A stretch of DNA of 64,000 nucleotides from Saxidomus purpurata. Its lineage: Eukaryota; Mollusca; Bivalvia; Venerida; Veneridae. A program made the translations under genes and the position numbers. The notes beneath the pieces are model-generated. The model was not told the origin of the DNA. It saw nothing but the letters and a program-made list of their open reading frames with translations, and did not search any database. Below, piece by piece: positions 23,234-35,479 of this stretch (positions are counted from its first letter, which is position 1; the number at the start of each line of letters is the position of its first letter). The stretch spans positions 568,002 through 632,001 of the forward strand of contig JAFMSR010000017.1 of assembly GCA_022818135.1 (NCBI GenBank). Direction: 5' to 3'.

Positions 23234-23489
23234 CACTCAGTTCCAAAAGAAAGTGTGCACTTTGTTTTCTGTGATTTTTCATCGACTTCTTTTCTGAAAG
23301 CCTATACAAAATGTATATTTGGTACCAAAATTGAGATCTGTTTACGTACAATATGGCGAACATTTTAGATTTTGCAATCGATCGATGACAAATACACATG
23401 AGATATAGTGTGCGAAAATTGAAGCCGATACGTCTGCTAAATATTGAAATATTTAAAATTAAGAAGTGCACACTTTCTTTTGGACAGTG
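23234..23489. mobile_element. Tc1/mariner-type MITE with TA duplication
   Basis: 256 bp with inverted ends: the left side has ccaaaagaaagtgtgcact and the right side agtgcacactttcttttgg. Outer bases are cact...agtg and both sides abut TA (23232-23233 and 23490-23491). A 117-aa minus frame inside is not conserved protein. Confidence 0.85.
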
Positions 23490-23810
23490 TATTTATCGAC
23501 TTGTCCGTAGTCTTATTATCATTTCGGCTGAGAAATTGACAAAAAATATTAAGTAAGAAGTATGCAATCATCTAATATATGCGTTCACATGTATCATATA
23601 ATGTTAAAATGCAGGTCGCACTCAAGTCGTCTTTGTTCTACTTGTAATAATCTGAAAATATATTACTTAATAACTGTACTTAATTTAAATAAATTGTTTC
23701 ACAATGTCCATTAAGAACTGGGTAAAGGATTTTCGAAATTTAATGTTTTTTGCAACCTTAAAAACTTACTGCAGCATGCACTTTCTCATTTAATACCTTA
23801 CTCTCCATGG

Positions 23811-24450
23811 CTAGTAATTCACAATTTTAGTATTTGGGTTCATTTTTGACGGCGTCACGGTTGGCTGATTTAGGTAAACTACGAAGGTAGTGATAAACGG
23901 TAAAACCGAGAGCCTGCCGCGACTGATAGATACGACCAGACAGGAAGTTTTCAATTTGCGAAAGAGATAGAAGTCGCTTGTTGCGAAGTCTGTGGAATAT
24001 TTCAAAAATGTTTATAGAGCATCGTCATGCAACAGTCGGACATGAAGCTATTGACTGAATGACGTTTCTCATAGTACTTTTTCTTTCTTATTTTTCAAAA
24101 CCACCTCATGGTAGTACCTATCAGTCACTCTGTTGTCCCTTTTTATTGGCACCTGTATTGTTATGTATGTACTGAAGAGGACTATGGCATACAAAACCTT
24201 CTTTGCACGTAAAGAAAAATTAGCAGTTATTGGCATTTTGCCATGTTTGGTGACCCATATTTTGTTCCCAACCTTTGCCACTGGTTAAAAATACCAAGGT
24301 TTCACCACCAGTGCCAACATGAAATTTTGCAAAATGTTTATTTAAAATGTCCTTTTTTTGGAATCATTTTAAGCACTTTTCTGGCAGTTTCTACACACCC
24401 TTTTTGGTCGCCAGTCAATAGGTGGGGCACTCATCTAGAAAAATAATCCA
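23811..24450 (-). pseudogene. Broken mariner-type transposase
   Basis: Minus-strand fragments in order: RKVLKMIPKK (helix-turn-helix side), KVGNKIWVTKHGK, then AKKVLYAIVLF and RVTDRYYHEVVLKNKK, then LHDDAL, then YSTDFATSDFYLFRKLK. They follow the mariner/SETMAR-like transposase layout, including a KKVLYAI core, a HDN-like second catalytic site and a final (P)SDxxLF site. Stops and frameshifts break it in several places. It shares the KKVLY-type core with the relic at 20.1 kb but is on the other strand. Confidence 0.82.
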
Positions 24451-24739
24451 AGTTTCAAGAGTTTCTTCAGAATATAATGAAATTTCGATAGTAAAACACC
24501 AACAAAACGTACAATATCATTGGTATAGCTACCAATTCCTTGAATTCATATCAATATTTCATTGACTGCAGTCTCGGTATTAACATTTGAATGATTATTC
24601 ATAATAGTCCTGTAATAATTGTCACTAGAACTATATACTGGAGTTTATTTTATAAGTTTTAGTGGTTAATCGAAATATAACAGTGGATTAAATCCCGATA
24701 CACTCACTGTCCACTCAGTGAAAATTATCAAAATATGTT

Positions 24740-25140
24740 ACCCGGATTAACGTCAAAAGGTATACCGAGCGTAACGAATGCCGGAAACCATATAACGATG
24801 ACGTCGTTAAAATGACGTCATGTTTGCTATGCTTTCTGTTGACGTTTCCCGCGATTTTCGACATTTTATTGAAATAAACTCAACAAAAGTAGAGTTTGAG
24901 ACATAAAATAAACAGAACAATTATTGGTATCGCTATAATATCATGATAATTTCTCTCGTGAACACCAAAAGTAGTACTCGTGGCTCTGCCACTCGTGAAA
25001 ATATCACTTTTGGTGTCCACTTGGTAAAATTATAGCGTGATATTAATATGAATTGTGAAACTTTTGTAATTTGACAATGTACCTGTATGTGTACTCGTTA
25101 AATAAACTTTCTGTTCTGTTCTGATATTACACCGAAACCA
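24740..25140. repeat. Dispersed repeat with dyad, copy A
   Basis: Shares gatgacgtcgttaaaatgac, gtttcccgc, agagtttgagacataaa and caccgaaaccaacaattatc with 61545-61805, in the same order and orientation. The internal part forms an imperfect inverted repeat around ctcgtggctctgccactcg (24978). Confidence 0.8.
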
Positions 25141-25744
25141 ACAATTATCCTCTGTATAATACATTACGCACTGAAATGAAAATGTGGGAATTACAATATG
25201 ATATAAGAAACATTAAAGATCTTAATTTTATTTTGCAATTTTGATAGTTTTCTTTATCCTCTGTGGAGTTAAAAATTGGTAAATTTCGGGGAAAAAACAT
25301 GACAACAAATTTCGTGATATTTTCTTATTATTTTTGTGTTAAATGTAAGATATAACTTCATATAAATTTGATTGTTTGTCATCTGAACCATTTCGTTAAG
25401 ATTTAATACAAAATATTTCAAGCGACAGTTTTGATTATCAACATACCGTCTATTTTCAGTGTACTGAAGTGCCCGAAAACGCATTAATTGCATCACAAAA
25501 GACAAACTTCATTAATTTGCGATGTTGCGTGTTTGTCACGTAGCTACGTTTCAAAAATTGAATATGTGATGACTTTAAGGATAAAAAACAGATTTTTGCT
25601 ACCAAGTGCGTCTGTTTGTCTGGCTGGAGTGATTTTATCACCAAAAACCATTCATAGGAAACGAGTTTAACAGACGAAAGGAACCGGAATTGTTTTTTGT
25701 TTATACTAATTTATTTATGATTGCGAAACAAGTTCTTACAACTT

Positions 25745-25922
25745 ATATTAGTCGCTCTCGAGACTCATTCTAGATGGAATCAACCTCAAACAGAGAGAGA
25801 GGCAATTTGGAATTGTTTGTGTCTTGCCTAAGGACACTACCGACATGGCGATGGTAGGGATCGAACCCGGGGCCTTTCGATCCTGAAGCAAACACGATAC
25901 CACTGCGCCACGGCGGCTCCTG
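25745..25922 (-). mobile_element. tRNA-derived SINE, copy 2
   Basis: The minus-strand head has A box tggcgcagtggtatcgtg and B box gggttcgatccc at tRNA spacing, followed by a body shared with 17575-17768 (gagactca...agatggaatcaa on the plus strand). It is cleaner than copy 1. Not a functional tRNA gene: no paired acceptor stem. Confidence 0.85.
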
Positions 25923-25962
25923 GCGTAACCGGAAATTGCAAATAGATAAAAATTCCCATGAT

Positions 25963-26046
25963 CTACCATGTATAGCTAAGGCACTACCATCTATAGCTAA
26001 GGCACTACCATGTATAGCTAAGGCACTACCATGTATAGCTAAGGCA
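25963..26046. repeat. 21-bp tandem repeat, 4 copies
   Basis: Unit ctaccatgtatagctaaggc plus one base, at 25963, 25984, 26005 and 26026, with one a/g-to-c/t variant in the second copy. Confidence 0.95.
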
Positions 26047-26292
26047 TTTTGCAGAATATAACAAGTTGTCTTAGAGCTAAAATTCTAAAACTGACCGATG
26101 TTCTTAGGGAACCTGCAGATCATTGTAAGAATAAGTCCATGATATCGACAAATAATGTAAAAAGAAAATTAAAAAGGACATTTGTTCCGAAGGTTGAGTC
26201 ATGTCAAAACAGTATAAAATCACCTCCTATGTTAAAAACGTGATGAAAACTTGACCGTTTAGAATCTGCGATATTAGTTGAACAAGATAACT

Positions 26293-27510
26293 AGTGTATG
26301 GAAGCCTTGGAGGGCCACTTTTGAGTTTCGACTTGCGGGTGTTTTTTTACTTTTGACTTATGACTTTGTACGCCGTACTTTTGACTTATGACTAGAACTA
26401 CTGTATGCCTCTTTGGCGTTTTTATTAAAAACAATATAAACACGTCAACACTCAATAAATACAATTTCTATTTAAAAGATTTTAATAAAATCAATTATAT
26501 ATATATATAAAAGTTACATCATTTGTGTCAATAGTAACAAAAAAAACGTGTTTTAACACGCTTTTTGTTTTGACTTTGACTTATTACTTATGATTTATGA
26601 CTTATTACTTTTGACTTTTGACTTTTGAGTTATTACTTTTGACTTATTACTTATCACTTTTGACTTATAACTTATCACTTATGAAAAAAGAAACCCTAAT
26701 CCTAACCCTTACCCTATACACGGTCCTCACTGAGGACCTCCAGCGGCAGGTTCAGGTTATACTAGGAACCTGCTACTGAGGACCCAACAATATAACAATA
26801 TACTTATACATATTACAGCACTTCTATTTCCTTCGGTATACCTTGTGATATTAACATATAGATACATAAAAACATAAAAAGTAATTTTTAAAAAGTTACC
26901 ATAGCAACAAAAAAATCAATTTTTTTTACAGTTCCTTCATAGTTGGCTTGACGCCTGGGGGGCAAGTCCCCCAACACCCCGCTTAAAGAAAATTCTCAAT
27001 TGTATATTATCATTGTTAAAAAGAAGGTCTCATGGTAGATAAGAAATATGTTGCTTTATGTACATTATGCTTTTGAGCTAGCTTCTTTAATTAAAGAGAT
27101 TATTATTATTATTATTATTATTATAAAGAAAGAGGACACCCACAAGGCCTCCCGAGCCGAGGTTGCGTCGCCGCTCACTGCGGAGGCTCCCAGGTCGCCT
27201 CCTGACGCGCCGTCACGGCTCATTGATACTAAAATAAATGACAAAAGACAAAAGTAACTTAGTTCATTTATTTACAGCAAACAAGTTTACAGTGCTACGC
27301 ACAAACATCATTTAAAACCTTAATACAGGTTCGAATCCCAGTTTATATTGTCACAGCAGATCATTATGCTTTTATGCAGTACCATTCCTCTTAAAGTGTC
27401 TGAAAGTAGCAGTCATAAGTCAAAAGTCAAAAGTTGAAAGTCATAACTTAAAAGTCAAAAACACCCGTAAGTCGAAACTCAAAAGTGGCCCTCCAAGGCT
27501 TCCATACTAG
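26293..27510. mobile_element. 1.2 kb TIR element with 6-bp target duplication
   Basis: The left end tatggaagccttggagggcc and its inverse at the right end (ggccctccaaggcttccata) define long terminal inverted repeats that continue through acttttgagtttcgactt. The direct repeat ctagtg abuts both ends. The interior holds many 'acttttgactta' units (26580-26690, and inverted near 27415-27460) and no convincing protein. Superfamily not assigned. Confidence 0.88.
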
Positions 27511-27514
27511 TGCG

Positions 27515-29100
27515 ATAATTGCTTGCTAGCTCAAAATAGAAAAATAACTTACTAAAATTTCTTTCCATTTATAAACATGCCATCGTCGTGACGTCATTCT
27601 AATTAGATAGCGTGTAAAACCAAGCAAACATTAAGAATTAAGTCCATAGATGTTATACGAGCGTTATTGACTTTGACAAACTAGGAAATTGATTGCTCTT
27701 TAATCAATGTGTTAATGTTAACATACAACAAAATCAATAAAAATCATATATTTTTATGTCATTATTGTAATAAATCATATTTCGGAATATCAACTGTGAC
27801 GTTAACATACAGTATAAATATAGAATATCTGCTGAGGACAAATTCAGTTAGCCCGTTCCAATAAAATTCTTGACAATCCAGTAAGAGTGTTTTCATTATG
27901 TATTTACCAGACATTCCCGGCAGATTTGATGAATTACAACAAATACACTTTGTGCATCATTGTTAATTTATAGAGAGACTGGAACTTATATTGAACCCAG
28001 CATGACCAGTGTATGATAGCGTTATTATCCCAGATGTAATTACATATACTATTTCATGACACAGAGGCGTATGTGAACGATGTTGCGGAAATTACTGCCA
28101 GTTGAACGAATGTGAATTTTCACAATAAAATATATCAATGTATGTATTCGTTCGAGTAGCTCTCCTGACCATTATGTAACCCTTACTGTATGTATGCTGG
28201 TTCTAACATCAGAGGAAATCTCAATATTTAGTAAAAGTACCGTCAAGCCAAACCAACTAACATGTTCAGTAGATTTTCTTAAACTGCTATCTTTGCACTT
28301 GTGTTGTCGATTCTAGCATTTATTTAACTTTAATTTTTTTGTGTTAATGTATATGTCAAATTTAAAATATGAATTGTTCACTGTAACTGTAGTTTTATAT
28401 CCAACGTACTTCAGTGTTAGTTTTGTTACGTTACACGTAACGAACGTTCTATGGTCACCAGAGCAACGTCATAATGACTTGAGTGGGGAAGCTTCAAAGA
28501 ATGTCTATACTTATTTATACAGTGTTTAAACTAAGTCTTGCTCTTGGAAAACTATCTGGTGATTCTCTCATTTTCCAAAAAACTGGTCTACAAACCAAAA
28601 TAAACTTTGCCCATGTATTTATTAGAGAATAATATTCATTTGAAGCGTTCTGTATGCGTCTCCGTATCATTCATGCAGAAGGTATTCCACGTCTTCCAAT
28701 TGTCCGGACGCCATTGCCGGACAGCGAGATCAGAACATATAAAGATATGAGAGCTTTCCGGTACCGTCAAACGCCCATCGTGTATTAGTACGCACTGATA
28801 AGGTATAACAATTTAAGAAAATATACTGTGCGCATGTTTGAAAATATAAATTTGATTAAACAAAAAATAGTTTTGATGCGAATCTTGTGCCTTCGAAATG
28901 AGACCGTCACCCGTCACTAACTCAGCGGCCTATCGTTGTTCCATGCACGTAACAGTTTGTAAAAAGCACAATAAATGTAAACATAGTTCTTTTTAATGTT
29001 GTGCGATGCAGACGTCGGATTTGCCATTACTTTGAATGTGAACGTTTCTAACATCCAATGCTGCTGCTTCGTAATTTAAAAGTGGAAAAAATGCACGCAG
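27515..29100. other. No recognisable gene
   Basis: AT-rich sequence. Short open frames only; no repeat or exon signal that I can support. Confidence 0.45.
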
Positions 29101-29104
29101 TGTG

Positions 29105-29173
29105 GTCAATCGGAACATCACTCGGCCTTTTCCGTTATTTCTACGGAAAAGGCCGAGTGATGTTTCGATTGAC
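29105..29173. repeat. 30-bp inverted repeat (hairpin)
   Basis: Arms 29105-29134 and 29144-29173 are complementary apart from one mismatch, around a 9-base loop. The inner arm is catcactcggccttttccg and its inverse. Confidence 0.92.
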
Positions 29174-29369
29174 GGTGTGGTCTTGACTATACATGGTGAT
29201 GTTGTGTAGGTTCTGAAGCTGATGTTTGGCGTCCAGCTGCTTAATCCAACTCAAACGAATTAATAAGATTGATTGTTTGGAAATTAGAGTCATCTTAAAT
29301 GGGATTCGATTCACAAGCGTTAAAGTAAAACAAACATGTAACATGTTATAAATGATGTACAATCATAAA

Positions 29370-30224
29370 CGATTTAAGAAATAATCTATGGCTTGGAGTG
29401 CTTTATCGAGATTGAAGCATTCCCCGAAGTGATGTGCCTGGCGGAATAATTCACGAGGGCGAAGCCCGAGTGAATTATTACGCAGGCACATTGCCGACGG
29501 GGAATGCTTCAATTTCGATAAAGCACTCCAAGCCATAGATTATTTCGATTCTTAGAAGCCGATTTCTTGAAAACTATCGTAACTACTACGGACCTTTTTT
29601 CAGTTCGGCGGTAATGTGTAAAACAGCATAAATAGTAGCTGTTGGAATTCACTCCCCTATTCGGGCAACCATTCAATATATCAAACATAACTATATTATA
29701 CAAACTTATTTTAGTTTAATCATCTAATACATAAAATATAAAAAGAAATACCTGACTGACATTATGCAGAAGACGCCAGATTCAGAACCTAACAAGGCAG
29801 CCAATCGATATAAATGCGTACCGTTAATTTGAACTGTACAACGTTTTAACGTGGAGTAATGACGTCAGTGTGATGACGTAAACGTTTTCATTCATAGTTT
29901 TGTCTCCCGGAATCAAAACATTGTATGACTGTTAATCCTGAATTTCTTGGCCTTTTTTAAGGAAAACAAGGTGAGGGTATTCTAAGGCTTACTTGACGCA
30001 ATCAAAAATAATATTTAGTTTCTTAAACAAATCTTTTTCATGCGACTGATGTATTTATTCTCATATTATTTCCATTTCTATATTTTATTTTTGCGCGGGA
30101 GTAAATTAAAAAAGTCGGAAGGAGCTACTTCCATGTCCGAAACTCCGCCTACTTTTCCGAGTGCTTTAATCACATATTAATGCACTCGAATTGACTATAG
30201 AAATATACCGTAGGCATATTAGAA
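29370..30224. mobile_element. Palindromic foldback element, copy 2 (left arm truncated)
   Basis: The right arm (about 29465-30224) matches 4180-4892 along its length, ending in the same ccgtaggcatattagaat-type terminus. The left arm is only about 94 bp. The centre is a nested palindrome: gaatgcttcaatttcgataa and its inverse flank a second hairpin around cacgagggcgaagcccgag (29452-29470). Confidence 0.87.
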
Positions 30225-30229
30225 TTATC

Positions 30230-33200
30230 TGTCATTAACGATATTTTTTATTTAAATACGATTCGCTCGCGCTACACTAAAATTATATGAGATAAATATT
30301 ACTGGCCAGATCGATGATTTTATGTAGCACATATGTTTTCTTTCTTAATTGTAAAAAAATCATAGATTTTCAACTTTAGGAATACTTCCAAACCAATTGA
30401 CATTTCTTCCTTTTACAATGTCTTTTTTGTCATGTATAACCTTCAGATAAAAATACAAGCCTACAGTCGTAAGCCCTTATTTAACACAAGACCGATTTTA
30501 CAGCAGAGTATTTCGAGTATTTGAATGTTATTTAGTACCACAGACACTATTTTGATGATAAAACGAAAAGTTTAACGTGTAACACGGAGTAACATGTCTT
30601 AATGATGTTGACCAATGCTTATGTATATATACCTGTTATAAAATTCCAGAACTATGTTTGAACTGCAAACGATGAGATGGGAAACTCAATGTCTCATAAA
30701 AGTGCATCGGATATCATGTCAAATAGCATTGCCATTTTGCAACTTAGTGATGTTTACCATGTTTATAAGGCAAACATATGAAAGCCATTAAATCTAAGAT
30801 GCATAAAATTGATGTATTAACGGAAGCAATAATCGCTTAATGACGTCCTGTACTGCAACAATCAAGAACGATTAATGCGGAAAATTATTGGTTGCAGTCT
30901 GATGGATCACTTGTAAGTTTTTGCGCATGGAAATAAAATTGCTGCTGCAGAAAGAGGAAATAATTTCTAGACATAATGTCGTTGTGACTTTTTGCTGTTT
31001 ATGAGCGTCAGTCGCAATCAGACTCAGAAATCTGTTATGCTTGAAATATATCCGTTTTTTTTGCAAATTTTACCATTCACGTGTGGGCAAGACATTTTCA
31101 GATTTAGATCATCTACAATGATGAAAGTCGGGATTAGTTTACCGAATATTTTACAATGGGATCCTCTGACTTCTAGTTTTAGTTTGAGTAAGTGTATTTC
31201 TTTACACAGCGGGGGTTTGTAAAATAATGATCCAGATACAGACACTAGATTTGTTCCAGAAATAAGTTCGTATTATCCGCAACAAATGATACAAAACTAC
31301 AATCACAATTGTAAATGCTTTAGAAACATTCTTGATCCGACGGTTAGGATTACGGATATTAAAGTCAACTTTGACCACTCGCGAGTCTTGTAGGTGGGTT
31401 GCGTGTATCTCGAAATGTAATTGCTGTCTGCCATAAATATAAGTTCTATAAATAGATACTCAATAAAAGATGTGTTAATAGTATGTGTGCATTGCCGTAA
31501 TCCCCCCTTTGTAAGTATACAGTAGAATGACTTAGGACGGATTAGTAAACGAAATGTTTCCAAATAACTATCTTGCTAGTGCAGGTAATAGTTCATTGGA
31601 CACGCACTTTCGGGATTTTTCTTTTTCAGTGGAGGTTATTATATATTGTTGAGTACAATACTGAATTCTATTCTACAATAATCAGATAAACAATCTAATC
31701 TTAAAAACTCATATTCGGATATTCGTGAACAACGCCGAAGTCACCGGATTCATGATGAAATGGTAATCGTTAAAGTGACGCAAATACCGGCCGTATCATA
31801 TCTGAGTGTTGCAATATTATACGTGCATTTTGTACAGCATAACTAATAAATATATACTAAAAGGGTTGTGAATGTAGGTCTGAAGTTCTTTAGGAATATG
31901 GAAACAATTTCCATATGTCTTTACAATTATGCATTCAGCTATCACGAAGACGTTAGATGCGTTGAATATGAATAACATATCGATAAAAGATAGACCTGAT
32001 GTATATATAAGTATCCGTAGGTAAACTTCTCTCAAATAAGATACGTCGGTCTATAGAAAAGCAAGACAAAAAAATGTAAAAAACGTTTTCTTATCAAGTG
32101 CGCTGCTGTAGCAATTTTATGGCATAATACCACAGTTATTTGCCCTCAGTTGACCACCGTAAATACGGAAGCTGTTCTAGGAAAAATATTGCTGCTAGAA
32201 ATTATTGATTTTTTTAATGAAAGAGATGATATTAATGCCATTTTGGTCCTAGTATACCTGAAATAGTTAGTAAATGTGCTTTTTTGTTTTAGTTTTTATG
32301 TCAGAATGTATTCACTTACTTCTTGTTTATATCAGTGAGTTTGCAGCATGAGTTTTGATCTCAAATAGCCAAAATAAGCGTCCGTCAACCCCTAGTGTTT
32401 TCTACTGCTGGAATGTTTGTCTCTTGTGAGATACTATTCAGAACGGGTTTGTGGTTACATCAAAATTGCCACTTAGCATATTGTTTATATAGTAAAATAC
32501 CTGTGGTCTGAGGCCTCATATAAGCGGACAGTTTGAACCGGAGTGGATTTGTTTGACATTGAATAACTTGTTTATTCTTAAAGACATTTTTATGATACTT
32601 ACATAAAGATGTTAGCTGTCTTATTTAGAAAAAAGACCTGTAATTTATGAAATAATTCAAAATAGGCTGGAGTCTAATTTTTGACTAGGATAGCCACAAA
32701 CGTTTCAATGATTTTCTGTAAATCCAGTGGGAATAAAATTTTGATACTGAGTAATATATTTTCGTAATGACTTTGGCAATGTCTTTCACAAAGTTATGCA
32801 GGTCACCCCGGAGGGTAATTTCACTTTAAATTTCAGTGTGCTAATGTCTTTAGCTGTAAGCAACTGTTAGACAATTTATGTGTACGCAATTTGAAATTTC
32901 GAGAGCGGTCAAGTGTGGCTTATATACTTACAACTTTGGAAAGAACAAACAGTGTGGAAATATTTGGGAAGTAACAACACCCTAAACGCGAACACGCCGT
33001 AAATGTCACAAACATTATAAAATAGTAAATACAATATCCAATTGTCTCACGATTACACCATTAGCTCTGCAATTAGGTTTATCATATGTGGATTGTGTTT
33101 GGTAGGATTGCATTTTGATGGATGATCTGTCACCGATTCATGTCGTACGTAAATGTGATACATATTATTAAGCAAATATACCATGCGTTAGATTTAGGGA

Positions 33201-33310
33201 CACGGTATCTCAATTATTTGACAAAATATCAGTCATAACACCAGGGCATTAGTGAGTGTTTTTATTACATAGATTTAATAACTTTTTTCGACAACTACTT
33301 CCTGGAGTTC
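30230..33310. other. No recognisable gene
   Basis: AT-rich, stop-rich sequence. Short frames here (for example 31303-31563 minus) match no family I know and lack flanking splice signals that would support them. Confidence 0.45.
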
Positions 33311-33344
33311 TGACCAGTGCTCACGCCGAAAGATGGGATCGTGG

Positions 33345-33425
33345 AGGTCGCGGTCAAATGGCAGTGCCCAGATTCGAACCCCCGACCTCCGGTTTAGACG
33401 TTCCACCCGTACACCATGGCGCCTC
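33345..33425 (-). mobile_element. tRNA-derived SINE head
   Basis: The minus strand reads gcgccatggtgtacgggtgg, with B box gggttcgaatctgg 3' of it. The head belongs to a different tRNA-like type from 17575/25745. Plus-strand flanking sequence 'gggatcgtggaggtcgcggt' may be its body. Confidence 0.65.
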
Positions 33426-34689
33426 TTTATATGGTTAGTTTAAAATTGACATGTGACAATAAACCATTCTATTACAAGGTACTGTAAAAGACAGAGGGTG
33501 TATAGCTTTCTGAAAACCTGCACAATGCCTTGTATAACGTACGACGTAATATACATTTCAAAAGTCTGTAAATCAGCATTTTTTGGCTGTAAAGTAAAGA
33601 ATTTATTTTGATACCACACTATCAGAGAAAAGGGATTTCGAAACATCGAGAAACCAAATATTAAGCTAATGTCAAGTATTCACCTCTGGCTTCTGAAAAT
33701 CTATTTAGAGCATCGTATAACTCCCGATGTAATGTGTATTTGGAAAATATGTGATCTGTAATTCTTGATCTGTAAAGTAGAGTACTTTATATTTCTTCTG
33801 ATACTTAACTGTTCATGCGCATTGATAAACGTTAATCTGTCAAGCTTTGATGTTACAGTGTTTGTCCTAGTACAATGAACGATATGACAATTTCAATTGT
33901 AATCAACTTAAATTTTAAGTATTGTTACCAAATGGAATTTACCAATCAAATAAAACTGTTTGATTGAAAATAAGGTCGATGAACGGAAATATTTCCATAA
34001 CGTATAGGTTAAAGTGTTTGTTGTGTTGTGAGACTAGGAAATACGGTAATCTACATCCTCACAACAGCACAGCTTAATTATTCAACAGGCTACTGTAACA
34101 TCTAAGTATTCTGCACAGACATTAAACAATGGCGGTAATAAAAATTATTACAATGTTACAATTATTACTTCTGCTTATTAGCTGCCATTTCTGCATGTGC
34201 GATTCGTGACTGTTTCTCTAATATATGAATCAATTTTGTTTTAATCATCATCTTTAGCATTGAATATTACAACTAAACCATATGTTTGTGTTCTTGACAA
34301 ATATTGAAGGATGTTACATAGTCATAACAGCTCATTGTTCTAGTGGGCAGTTCCCGATAGAACCTTATCATTTCTCTGTAGTAGTAGACACATGCTGAGC
34401 TATCTGAAGGGAATCGAACGTGTGGGAGGTGTGTAATAACGGCTTAAATGCAGCGACTGGGTAAATAATGAATGATCATTATTCTTATGGGACATCAATT
34501 TGCCAAGTATTGTCTTACATTGATCCGCGAATTACGTATTAGCTTTGAACTATCAGAACATTCGTGGACAAGTAGCTCTTGTTTCTTGAATGAAAACTTA
34601 TTCACATGAGAGTCAAAAACTAAAGGAATAACTGACTTTTTTTGTAGCTCTACTGGACGAAGTCCATCGAAGCTGATGTCATGGTGTTT

Positions 34690-35470
34690 TGTCCGTCTTC
34701 TGTCTGTCCGTAAAGGTCGCAATATTCATTTCGTTTTGATGCAACTTGTAGATGTTCCCTATGGGGTCAGCGAGTCGAAGGTCGGGGTCACAGTGTCCTT
34801 CGATAGCAATTCCTTTATAAAACACTACAGGTCACAATTTTCATTCGACTTTCATTAAACTTGCTCAGAAGGTTCCCTGCAATATTTAGATAATCCCTAT
34901 TATTTTCGGGGTCGTGTGTCAAGGGTTAAGGCCAAAGTGACCTCCGTTAGATTTTCCTTTCTCAGAAGATTTCATGTAACATGTAGATGTTCCCTATTGA
35001 TTTTGGTGTCAGTGAGTTAAAGGTCAAGGTCACAGTGACCTACGTTAGATTTTCCTTGGTAACGCTCCACAGTTTTTAAGCAAATTTCATCAAATATGAT
35101 CAGAAGGTTTTCTGCAACATGTAGATGATCTCTATTGTTTTTGGGATCAGTGGGTAAATGGTCAAGGTCACAGTTTCCTTTCAACTTTCATCATACTTGT
35201 TGAGAAGGTTTTCTATAACGTGTCAATGGTTTCTTTTGATTTTTGAGTCAGTGGATCAAAGGTCAAGGTCGGACGATAACTCGAGAACGCTTAGGCCTAG
35301 CATCTTGAAACTTAATGTGGACGTTGGTCATTACCAGCAGAAGGATCCTATTGATTTCGAGGTCAGTAGGTCAAACGAGGCAAGAAATATTATAACAAAA
35401 TTTCACAAAACTTACTCTAAACATTCCAATCAATACAGTAGAGCGATACTGGCCCTTTTGAGCCTCTTGT
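34690..35470. repeat. Diverged tandem family with 'ggtcaaggtcacag' core
   Basis: The core ggtcaaggtcacag recurs (for example 35023, 35161) with related 'tgtagatgttccctat' and 'gagaaggttttct' blocks roughly 100-160 bp apart. This resembles the diverged internal repeats common in bivalve and gastropod DNA. Unit boundaries are imprecise. Confidence 0.65.
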
Positions 35471-35479
35471 TTTTTTAAT

